Assembly: GCA_011800805.1 (NCBI GenBank)
Contig: MPNW01000287.1
Location: 173,265 to 234,968 of the forward strand
From: Hirudo medicinalis
Taxonomy: Eukaryota > Annelida > Clitellata > Hirudinida > Hirudinidae
Direction: 5' to 3'
Length of the DNA stretch: 61,704 nt
Below, in pieces: positions 13,101-22,839 of this stretch (position 1 is the first letter of the stretch; each line of letters starts with the position of its first letter). Position numbers and translations under genes: made by a program. Under the pieces are notes generated by a model that had not been told where the DNA came from, did no database searches, and saw only the letters and a list, made by a program, of their open reading frames with translations.

Positions 13101-16100
13101 TTTAGAACTTTTTTTAAACAATTGCAAATTTATTCAGCTTCTTTACTTTGATGGAAGATGCAAAGTTTTTTGCAAGAACTGAATTGACAATTGACTGAAT
13201 TCTGAAGCATTAAGACCTTTAGTTTTTGATAAATTCAACAACATGTAATTTTATTAAAATATAATTATTAATAATATTGTAATAAACGACGGGGCTTAAT
13301 TTATGCCGAGTTTATTGTTGGGATTATTCAGCAAATATTCAGTTATCAACTGAGTGGTATTAACTGTAAATACCACGCTTACGCAATAATCCTGAAGCCA
13401 GTTATTGCGTAACGATCAGTTGCGTGATTATTTGCTGAATAGGAAAGTTCTTCAATGTGGGCTTCGAGATTCTCTGAGATCTTGTCTGCTTCTGTGTGAT
13501 CTTGTATGATCGCCGTGGAACTAAAAGATAGTGAATATAACGAAAACTAATTAAACATAAACATAACTACAAAAATTAATTAATAGCATTTTCAGGGTTA
13601 TAACAATATCAAGGCAAGTTTTTATTAGCGCAAAATATCAAATTCTCAGACATGGCGAATTTTACTTTTCAACATTTAGAAAAAAATCGGGTCAAATGTT
13701 TTCAAATTACAGACATTGTTGTTGCTAATAGCTATTACAAGATATATTAATCGTAACTATGTCCAAATTATTAATTAATTATTAAAATATTAATCTATGT
13801 TATCAATTACGTCCAACTATCCTTGTTTCGGGCGCTATATAAATGTTCTATTGGGCTATTGCAGTTCATTCAAATCCGATTCGACTACACGACGCACTCA
13901 AAATATCGGCTAAATACGAACACAAATAACAAACTATTTATGCTATTTGTGGCTATGATCCTCTCCTACCTATGATTCCATTCTTTCGGAAGAAATCTGT
14001 GAGGAAATAGTAAGTTTCAGCAGGTCGCATGGTTCGAATGTGATGACCCCAGCCAAAAATAAATTGAATTCTGGATCTACGACTTCCATTTCCCGTTTTC
14101 CACATTGCATTGTTTATTTATTGATCGCGTCAAATAATGTCATAAAAATAGCGAAGCTGTTCTTTTAACTTTCATAATTATTAATAAACTCGTTCGAAAT
14201 TACATTACGTTGTGCAAATATATTATAAAATTATGATTTTGATGTAATTATATTTACAATGACACAGTGTAATTACGTACAATATGCAAGTAAAAAGCAA
14301 GTAAAATAATGTATGTCGACATAAATTCATCCTTCATATATTCATTCTTCCAAAGTCCAAGGAATATAGTCTTTAAACAGGGAACTGAGAGTGTTGAAAT
14401 CTTGTGAATTTTAAATGTTATTTGTGACTCAAAAGCTTCTGCGGACCACGACTGGATCTATAACTTCCTGGCGTCCTAAAGCTATAAAATCAGTCTTGTT
14501 GTTGTTGTTGTTGGAAAAGCTTAATGTCCTGATATTGTGTTTCCAGGTCTTGAGGTCTTTGAGGTTCCCACAAATAATCGAAGAGTTTGACAACGACGCG
14601 CAAAAAGAACCGAATGACTCCAAACCATGAGTCAGCAGGTACATTGATATTTTGACTAACAAGTCGACTCGTGAAAAATTATTACTTCTAAATCAAATCT
14701 TTCAACAACCTGAACACACAACTTGAAATGTCGAGATGTTACAAATAATGAAAACGAAGGCAATTTAACTGAGAGCTTAGAATGTTGATCGTTGGAGATG
14801 GAAGATCCATCAATTCATCATAACCTAATGGAGGTCGTCGATCTTCTGAAATTAAATGCACCAAACTTTCGCTCCATAAGAAGCCGGGCAACTAATGGAA
14901 AACATCCTCTCCACAATTAACCTCCGACCCTCATGGAGTCATCGCAAAATGCTTTCATTAACCACTCTTAATGCAGCCTGCCGGCGAACTTAGTAATAAA
15001 AATTATTTATAAATTATTTGTATTAATTACAATAAATTATTAGGAATAAAAAGAATTTATCAATTGACTTGACCTGGTTGTCAACTGTAAAATGATTAAT
15101 TACTTAATTGTTACTATACACTTTACTGATGGTTATTTATTAAAATAAAGAGAACTAAAATGAATTTTATCAAGTAAATAAACAATTAATGGAATGCGAG
15201 ATTCTAGGACTTGAATTCTTCAAGTTGCAAAAAAAAACCCTTAAAAAGCATCTGAGATGTTTAATTAAGTTAAACTTCCTGGTTTAAACAAATCCACAGA
15301 AAAACAAGCAGCACAAACAATCTTCATCTCGGGTGCCAGTCAAGGAAACATAGAAATACTTCTTCGAAACGAGTTGTCGCGCAAGTGTTTGGTCGTCGTC
15401 AGCGAAATGAGAACATTCTCCTTTCTCTCGAAATCCAACAATTCCCTCCGTGGATGGCCTCGTAGCTCAGGCCGTGTTTACAACTCATGTTTCACGCCTT
15501 TGGAGCGAAACAGACGTGGGACGTCGGCAAATCCAGGAGAATTATCTGCCATCAAATGAGCCTCGCTGGATGAGATGCTTATCGCTTGATGGAAGACTCT
15601 GTTCTCCGTTGCTGGTTTGCCAGGCATATGTCTTTCCTAATGTCATGCTCAGGATGATGACGACCACGACGAAGATGATGATGATGATGATGATGATGGC
15701 GGTGGTGGTTATTGTGACGATAAGATGATGATGATGATGATGATGTCGATGGTGATTGGTAAGCTAGTTGTCACTGCCAGTGATTGCGTGTCATTTGTCA
15801 TGCGTTAAAAATTCTCATTAATAATTATGTTCCAAAATTCCTAGGTGTTTAAATTATGGCTCATTGAAATTTTAATCCACTTATCGAATCGAATGAAAAT
15901 GTGACAAAAGAGATTTTTCGGAAAAAATAATAAAATAAATGTTTTTTCCTGAAAATCCAAGTATTTGTAATATTTACTTTATCGATTCTCATCTCTCGAA
16001 ACCAAACATTTACGACATTAAATGCACGCAACTCTTCAGACATCTCCATCGATTTGTGGAACCCAAACAATTATTTGCAGACAGTTTGCAAAAGATCTGA

Positions 16101-17224
16101 CTTAAATAAGACAAACTCTTCGAAAGTTAGCTCACAAACAATGTCTGATCTTTCCTGTTTTGTTTATGAAGCAAAGCGTTTAGATTTTGATCAGTCTTTG
16201 CTGAAGAAAATAATAACAATAATAACAACAATAACAATAATAACAACAATAACAATGATAACAATTCCATAAAATGATTATTAAAGCATATCGAAACATG
16301 AGGGCTTAGCTACAAACCTGGTTGAAGTTGTAGTAACTGATTCTCTTGAGCCAAACGGCAGCATCCTCTATGACCACAGTGGTCTTGTTGAGTCCCTCGT
16401 CGAATCTTTCCACGGCCTTCTTCTCCAGAAACTCTGGCAGAGTCAACAGGGAAGCGATGACGAAAACTCCGACCACACATCTACGCGCTCTTTCGCATGT
16501 GCACCAAATTCTTCCCTTGATGGGAAACTGGACCCCGATGTACCTCTCCACCGTAAATGTAACTGTCAGCCACACCCCAGTGTTGCTGAAGACGTCTGTC
16601 AATGGACGACCATATGGCCAGTGGTACTTTTTGTACACAGTGGAATCTAAGGTGCGAACAAACTTAAATAAAAATCTATTTTTTAGTATTCTTTTTTAAT
16701 GGAAAATATTTCTTTAACTTAATTTGTTGTTTGCTTTTGCTAATTTCTACTTTAATAATTCTAAAGATTTTATATTCCTTGTTTAGCCATTCATAGCACA
16801 ACAGATTTAAATATTAACGTAATATTAATTAACAAATAATTAAGATATCTGCCAGATGCTAACCTTTAAAATAATCGTAGTGAGTGAAAGTCATGGTCGT
16901 GGCAAAGAGGAGATACAGAGCGTCAAAGACAGCCAGGGCGGACAGGTAGCAGTTGGTTGAGGACTTCATCCATCTCTTTGATAGGACGACGATGTTGATG
17001 GCATTTCCAGTCACTCCGAACAAAACCACGATGGGAATGATGACTTTCTGGACTATGAAGCGAGTGTTTCGCAGGACCTCTTCGACGTCAGAAGAATCTG
17101 ACACGAACGGAGAAGTCGCTTGGATCTCCATTTTAGTCACGTCTACCTTAAGAAACACATCCTGGAGTTTATTCTGACTGGAGTTGAACTTGTGAGGAAC
17201 CACAAATAAATCAATAGACTCCAT
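2303..17224 (-). CDS. Rhodopsin-family neuropeptide receptor (FMRFamide/TRH-receptor-like), TM1-TM6, 3' end outside window
   Basis: Three exons are joined by GT-AG introns in matching phase: 17224-16864 (ends phase 1), 16646-16318 (ends phase 0) and 2680-2303 (ends phase 0). About 356 residues are present. Exon 1 holds a short extracellular N-terminus with an NSS sequon, TM1 with the GVTGNAINIVVL motif (N1.50) and TM2 with ALAVFDALYLL (D2.50). Exon 2 holds TM3 ending in the ERY form of DRY, the FPIKGR second loop, TM4 and an ECL2 with an NKT sequon. Exon 3 holds TM5 with its proline, a third loop with a seven-residue polyQ, and TM6 ending FLVCQLPQ. The last is a CWxP variant with Q for W, as in several peptide receptors. 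TM7 is absent, so the gene continues past position 1 on this strand. An in-frame TAG 18 bases upstream supports the start at 17224, although the same TTCTAG could be a splice acceptor. Intron 2 is 13.6 kb. The family is clear; the ligand is not determinable. Confidence 0.85.
4181..4223. repeat. (CAA)n microsatellite
   Basis: About 14 uninterrupted CAA triplets inside receptor intron 2. Confidence 0.95.
4476..4838. repeat. Pentanucleotide array in ordered variant blocks
   Basis: A 5-bp satellite of about 360 bp. It runs as successive homogeneous blocks: CATCA, then CATTA, CATTG, CATTA again, a CATTA/CATAA/CAACA mix, CATTA, and finally a pure TATAT/ATTAT-type block from about 4758. A single N lies at 4731. 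A short copy of the same variants occurs at 20226-20294. Confidence 0.9.
7141..7184. repeat. (AAT)n microsatellite
   Basis: About 11 AAT triplets followed by a TATAATTATTATTG inverted-like tail, within receptor intron 2. Confidence 0.9.
10792..10906. repeat. Compound AAT/AAC microsatellite
   Basis: Interspersed AAT and AAC triplets with two ATATTATTATTAATAAT palindromic interruptions. Confidence 0.9.
11150..11850 (-). pseudogene. Decayed non-LTR retrotransposon (LINE) reverse transcriptase fragment
   Basis: Read on the minus strand, this segment contains reverse-transcriptase landmarks in the right order. LKPAKVVPLLKSDG lies near 11612-11570, a PYFSxLVEKIL-like stretch near 11540-11500, DLEKAFDTVNRH at about 11400-11367, and GLPQGSIL at about 11250-11229. 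These are the finger and palm motifs of jockey/CR1-type LINE RT. Frameshifts and stops separate them and no intact frame remains. The YADD block and the 3' end are not visible, so both ends are uncertain. It lies inside receptor intron 2, in the same orientation as the host gene. Confidence 0.75.
13326..13440. repeat. Cloverleaf-like cluster of four perfect inverted repeats
   Basis: A 12-bp outer stem (ATTCAGCAAATA at 13326-13337 with TATTTGCTGAAT at 13429-13440) encloses three perfect hairpins in series. These are TCAGTT/AACTGA at 13339-13353 (6 bp, 3-base loop), GTGGTATT/AATACCAC at 13354-13376 (8 bp), and TTACGCAATAA/TTATTGCGTAA at 13379-13412 (11 bp). Together they draw a four-way junction. 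No tRNA A or B box is visible, and there is no flanking coding sequence. Confidence 0.85.
15674..15746. repeat. (GAT)n microsatellite
   Basis: Two GAT runs separated by a short GGTGGTGGTTATTGTGACGATAA-like interruption. It lies in receptor intron 2, close to exon 2. Confidence 0.9.
16209..16263. repeat. (AATAAC)n microsatellite
   Basis: AATAAC/AACAAT units lie about 55 bases from the receptor exon 2 donor. Confidence 0.9.
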
Positions 17225-18435
17225 TTGATCTCCCTGCTCTTTCTAGAAATCTTTACAGTTTGCGTGTCTCCCTCGAAATGTTTCCGAGTTGATGAACACG
17301 TTGAGAACCTGCAGCTCTTCGAATGTGTTCCTTCACGAGGCTCTATAACGTGCACGGTGACATTCAATGTGAGGCGAAAGTTTCAATTTTTTATTTTTTC
17401 AATTCGTATTTATAGCTATCCTTTGTTCTGTTGTTCTGTAAGAAAGATGAATTCGTTTTTTTTTTTAAATATAAATTTATATTTCATTTTTAATTACAAA
17501 ATTACATTTACAAATCGAAACTAAACAAACCAAAAACAAAAACAGAAACAAAACCTTCTCTCCACTGATATTTTTTTGGGTGCAAACTCAAAAAATCCAT
17601 CTTCTTAAAAAGGAAATTACTCCGAGCATCGTGGATGCTTAATGAGACGACAAGGAGCGGATGCATTTGGACATTATAAATTATAATTATGAGCACTCAT
17701 AAATTCTGAATTATGAATATTCGTAATTATAAATTATGTATTACATATTATTTAACGTATGGGATGAACACGAAAAGGAAGACCGGCATCATCCATCGAC
17801 TGAACATTCGCCAATTTGCTGTCCAAATTTTATTTCATCCCTTCGCTAGTTTCAATCATGCTGTGTTTCAATGCCAAGTGACAATAATTATTTTCAATAA
17901 TTACTAACTTCTATTATTTCTTTGTCATATATTATAGTTATTATAGTTTATTTACAATGATCGACATTTGTCTTTAAAGTGTTTATTCATTATTAACTAT
18001 TTGCTAATTCTATTTATTGTTTTATTTCATTTAAAAATGATCTGTTTAAAAAATGTGCAATATCTCCTAAAATTGGCGAGTTCAGTTCAAAATTGAATGA
18101 ATGACTAAATAATAATTAATGATTAATATTATTTACAAATGTTTTTTTATGTTCTCTTCAGATGTTTGTGGTCATTCATCTCCTTAATTACTGCTTACCT
18201 GTGTCTTTCTTTTCCAAAAAAACTAAAAGCCATTATTCTGATCGATTGAGTGTCATTCGGCAACTCCTCAAAACATCGGCAGATCAATTTTGTTTGTTAA
18301 TGATAATGAAATCAAATGAAGCTAATATTTTTTTTAACAATTCGTTGAACGATTTCAAAACAATTGGCTTGTCATGCCTGATTCGTTTCTTTAATTTCTG
18401 AGAAATTCCTCAGAACATTGTGAATTTATATACCG
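17225..18435. other. Sequence upstream of the receptor; no gene seen
   Basis: It should hold the receptor promoter, or further 5' exons if the TTCTAG before 17224 is an acceptor. I see no coding segment, clear TATA element or repeat here. Confidence 0.4.
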
Positions 18436-19156
18436 AAATATGAAAGGAAAATGCCGATAAAGTCCAGGACCCCGCCCACGTTGGAATCCCAGGCAATGAG
18501 AAGGCTGATGCATTAGCAAAAACCACCACTACCAGGGAACGGATAGACAGCTGGATGCCAGCGTCTATCAAGGATGTCAAAAAGACCGTGGCCCGCAACA
18601 TCATACAACCTGATGGATCGCTGACCCAGTATGCCAACACTACAAGACCAGAGAAACTCGTTTCGACAAAGAGCAAGTTCCAATGTTCCTGGAGGAGGAA
18701 GGAGATTTTAATCTCAAATTCTCCGTATTGGAAAATGTGCTCTGAATCAACACCTGTTTCTCTTAAAGCATCATCCAGACGGAAAATGCCAGGTATGCCC
18801 TCAGGAGGATGAAAATATCCGGTATTTCCTCATGAAATGTCCGGCCCAGTCAATCCTGAGGGAAGAAATAAGACTCAAATCAAATCTATCTGAGATGAGT
18901 TCCATGCTTAGCAATCTAGCAAGTATGGGCCTCATTTTCAGATGGATTTGCAAAAAGCGGCATAATTTGATCAATTAGTTACCTTTCCCTAATATTATTA
19001 TTACTATTATTATTTTTATAACTTAACCATTACATCTATTATTACTCTAATACCTCTTATTTCATTGTAATATCTAACAACTAACAATATCTAAGTTCAA
19101 ATCATCTTAGTCATGCAACGAACTTTAATCAAATAAATAAAAATAAATAAAAATTG
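18436..19156 (+). pseudogene. LINE 3' fragment with RNase H-like end and A-rich tail
   Basis: The plus strand reads PAHVGIPGNEKADALAK at about 18471-18521. This is the C-terminal part of the RNase H domain used by I-clade and related LINEs. It is followed by a Cys-containing tail frame with CQVCPQEDE near 18790 and an FRWICKKRHNLIN-like end near 18940-18977. At least two frame changes are needed to read through. The copy ends in an AAATAAATAAAAATAAATAAA tail at 19128-19152, as expected for a 5'-truncated retrotransposed copy. The RT itself is absent. Confidence 0.75.
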
Positions 19157-19319
19157 CCGATAAAAATTGAATTCGAAATTGCAAAACTGTTGCGCTGATA
19201 AGTCAACCTTGAGAGCTTCTTAGGATTTGTCGAATAACAACTTAGTGACAAAATATCGATCATAATAAGAATGTCCTCTTAATGTCTGTCTTTTCCATGG
19301 GAAGATTGTGTAATGACGA

Positions 19320-19362
19320 GATGATGATGATGATGATGATGATGATGACGATGATGATGAGA
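19320..19362. repeat. (GAT)n microsatellite
   Basis: About 12 GAT triplets with one GAC interruption. Confidence 0.9.
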
Positions 19363-19495
19363 CGTGCAGGATTGAATGGAAGATGTTTACAAAAAAACAT
19401 TGAAGTAGAAAAAGAAGAACTAGAAGACATTCGCCTCTCCTAAGTGAGTTTTGAGTTTTGTCTTATGTATTTTTGTATTTTATATCTCCTGAGTT

Positions 19496-19658
19496 NNNNN
19501 NNNNNNNNNNNNNNNNNNNNNNNNNNNNNNNNNNNNNNNNNNNNNNNNNNNNNNNNNNNNNNNNNNNNNNNNNNNNNNNNNNNNNNNNNNNNNNNNNNNN
19601 NNNNNNNNNNNNNNNNNNNNNNNNNNNNNNNNNNNNNNNNNNNNNNNNNNNNNNNNNN
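19496..19658. other. Assembly gap (163 N)
   Basis: Run of N. Frames drawn across it are meaningless. Confidence 1.
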
Positions 19659-20225
19659 TTAGTTGAATCACCCCAAATGATAACATGAATGATTGGTCTT
19701 AACTTAACTCTTACTTGGGCAGATGAGATTCTATTGCAATTAAGTTCATTCAAACGTACTCATAATTATGCAGGAATTACAGAGTTTCCATTTCAATTGT
19801 CGGCAAACTTTTTTGCTTTGCTGAGAATTTCTTTTAAATCGTGGACCACTTCTTCTCGTTTAATTAAAATTTAATTCAAACATTTTTTATTTTTTATTTT
19901 TATTTCTTTGAAATTGTGGAAAACTCTCAAGACTGCCATTTTTTTTTTTAATTTGGAATATGTTATTTTAATAATATAATTATTTAATTATTTCTCTTTA
20001 TAACTTTAATCCAGCTTATAACGATCCCTTATATTTGTAAACTTTCATGAATTGAATTGAAGGGATTCTTAAAAAAATTCGTATTATTCATTAAGCTTTA
20101 CATTATTATGCTTTACTGCCAATACATTATATTGCCATGTAATATTATGATATATTAGTTATTGTTAGAGAGTTGGTTATAGAAACTCTTGCGAGTGGCT
20201 AGGATTTGAACTCCGCTCAATTATG

Positions 20226-20294
20226 TTGCATGGCATTGCATTGCATTGCATTACATGACATCACAACACATCACATTACATTATATTATATTAT
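20226..20294. repeat. Short pentanucleotide array related to 4476-4838
   Basis: CATTG, CATTA, CATCA and TATAT pentamers run in much the same order of variants as the larger array in the receptor intron. Confidence 0.85.
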
Positions 20295-21334
20295 TTGAAA
20301 CTTTTATTTTATTATGACCGTCCATGTTTTTAGCTTTGTTCCCAAAATCAACAAAACTGTCTCATTTCTCGACCTAAAGTTTAAAATCCATGATTTATTC
20401 AAATAATTTCTTTTTTCGCGAAAACCTCCGTCCTTCACGAAGAATTATTCAAATGAGAGGACTCAAGGTATAAGTTTACACTGATTTTCAATAAGTTAGT
20501 TTTAGAATTGCTTTTCAGTCGTAAAACATTGTGGATTAAAATAAATATTTAAATGTAAAGAATCAAAATAATGGAAAATCTGAAAATCATTGAAGTAAAC
20601 ATGCAAGTCAGTTGTCCTCAAATTATGTACGATGTAGGATGCTAACAACTTTTTTTAACCTTTAATTCCCGGGGTTCCCAAGAAGATGAAAATACGTGAC
20701 TTCGAAGTTTGAGAAAAAAAATCTCAAACTTTAAAATCGTATATTTAAAAAAGAGTTTCTTTTAACGGAACTAACAAATAGTATTAATGAATTTAGTAAG
20801 AAGTAAATAATTAACTTTAGCAATTAATCTCTTAAAAATATTTCATTGGTCATATTTTTTGATCGAATTAATTTGTTTAAGTAATGCTGGAAAATATCTT
20901 CGACAACAGACCCGAGATGGAATGCATTCGTCTTCTTTTGAAGACTTCCTTGATGTGAGCCTGGTGCAACATTCTCATGAACTCAGGCAGGCACATTTCT
21001 CATCGAAACGTTAGAGGCACTTTTGTAAACTTTTTTTAAATTATGGAAGATTGTTCTATTGAACAAACATTGACTTAAATTCTTATCATTTCAAGCATTT
21101 CCCACTAAATTTTAATTTAATTTGATTAATGCTGTTCATTATTGTGTTAATATATTTCGCATTATTTACTTTATGATTATTTACATATTCATACGTCTTA
21201 GAATTAATTCTTCAAAACTAATGCCATTTCAATGTTTAAAATGTCTTCATTCTCCATAAAATAAATTATATTTTAATTACAAATGCATTGAAACAGTGGA
21301 ATGTGATATTTCCGACATGAATATTCGTAGTTTA

Positions 21335-21480
21335 AGTTAGCCAAGAGGGATGAGTTCCTTCGTGCGGCAGTAATGCAACAATCGTGTGGTGTTCGAAACC
21401 TTGCACTGCCCTTCGGAAGGAGCATTTACAAAGGACCGCTTAACAAAAATAAAGCTGCTCTGACGCTGTGAAGTACGATG
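21335..21480 (+). mobile_element. tRNA-derived SINE, family copy 1
   Basis: A pol III-type internal promoter is visible. The A box TTAGCCAAGAGGG is near 21338 and the B box GTGTTCGAAACC near 21391. The body between them (TTCCT..TGCGG..GTAAT..CAAC..TCGT) matches, block by block, the copy at 61576-61704. This copy continues into a CTCTGACGCTGTG stretch at about 21457, which resembles the family tail found elsewhere in the window. A short direct repeat (GAAGTACGATGT) follows. Confidence 0.65.
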
Positions 21481-21577
21481 TGAAGTACGATGTGATGTTC
21501 AAATGCATTGATGACATTTTAAAGCTGTTCGTATCCCTGATATCTTTTATCAGTCATTTCTTTCGTTTCCATGCATC

Positions 21578-21640
21578 ATGAAAACAACAACAACAGCAAC
21601 AACAACAACAATACAGCAGCAACAGCAACAACAACAACTT
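21578..21640. repeat. (CAA)n/(CAG) microsatellite
   Basis: Mixed CAA, CAG and ACA triplets. Confidence 0.9.
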
Positions 21641-21904
21641 CGTGATAAAATATTTTCCAAGACCATTGTACTTCTGAATTCCTCGCTTTTTCATGCGAAA
21701 ACTTTTTTATTCGAAACTTCTGCTTTGGTTTGTTGCGGCTGTGTTTTCTTAGTCTTTCAACATTTTTTCAAATTTTCACACGTGACAGTTCAATATTTAA
21801 CACTCCCCCGTGAAATGAAGGTGTAATCGGTGCTTAAAAACGTGATTTTATAATTTCCTCAATCATCATTATTTTATAATAATTAGTTATATTATAATTA
21901 TTAC

Positions 21905-22015
21905 AATACTTAATAATAATTATTATTGTAATTATAATAATTCTATTAATATCAATAATTATAATAATTATTATTAAATAAAAAGTATTATATAATAATA
22001 ATATTATTATTACAT
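21905..22015. repeat. AT-only palindromic region
   Basis: AATTATAATAATT and its reversed copies recur around a short centre near 21950. A long AT hairpin is predicted. The stretch has almost no G or C. Confidence 0.6.
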
Positions 22016-22752
22016 AGTTAATTAATTTCTAATAATTAAGTTCTACTCTGACAACTTCACATATGCATATCTCTACAATATTCGTCATGCAACGCATGAT
22101 TTTAAATGAATAAATACACGACGGCGAAATACCGATGTGGGATTTACAGAGCGCTTGTGTCTCTTAAAATATTTTTCCAACGATGAGGGAGGCTCTCAAA
22201 GAGCAGTTCGAGTCTCTTCGAGGTTCCATTCGCCATGATTCACGATCCAACTCAAGCACCAACTCACATTTCCTGTCTTTTTTATTGGATTTTAGTCACT
22301 CGTCCTGAAATCCACGTCTGCACGCTACACGTCCTTCAGCTGAGGGCTCATCTGTAAATTGATTTTTAAAGTAATTTTGATGAGAACAAATTCTTATCCG
22401 AATGTTTTCACCACAAACAATTATTATTTTCAAGACGGTATTTGAAAAAAGTCGAATTGAAACTTAATTTATTGTAATAAATTGATTACAATTTATTGTT
22501 AACATGTTGCTTAACAACATAAGAGTCCAATAAGTCCAATAATAAACTTAATGTTTGATGCCTTCAAATTTGTCACGGGGCGTATTTTTGTGGAGTCATT
22601 AGTGAGATGATTGAATTGATGACGATGCGTTACGTTGAAATATTTATGCCTTCTCAATCATTAGAATGCAGATGAGTTTGTGCGCTGAAAAGACAAAACA
22701 AAAAATTTCTGTAATTACGTTTGCTATATTTGTTATTATTATTTTACTAATT

Positions 22753-22835
22753 TAAGGCACCTCTGACGCTGTGCATAAGGCGCCACATAAATGAACAATT
22801 AATATTACTATTATTATTATTTATATTTTCTTCGT
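22753..22835 (+). mobile_element. SINE tail copy followed by (ATT)n
   Basis: CACCTCTGACGCTGTGCATAAGGCGCCACATAAAT at 22760-22794 belongs to the shared SINE tail family and is followed by ATTATTATT. The tRNA-like head is missing, so this is a 5'-truncated copy. Confidence 0.65.
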
Positions 22836-22839
22836 TGTT

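Larger units (their letters stand above)
2681..16317 (-). other. 13.6 kb intron 2 of the neuropeptide receptor
   Basis: It is bounded by donor GTTTGT at 16317 and acceptor CTTCAG at 2681, read on the minus strand. Most of it (2700-4180, 4850-7140, 7185-10790, 11860-13300, 13450-15670) is AT-rich sequence with no exon I can support. Repeats, one LINE relic and one inverted-repeat cluster inside it are listed separately. A slightly GC-richer patch at 9960-10180 and another at 15350-15640 have no recognisable content. Confidence 0.75.
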
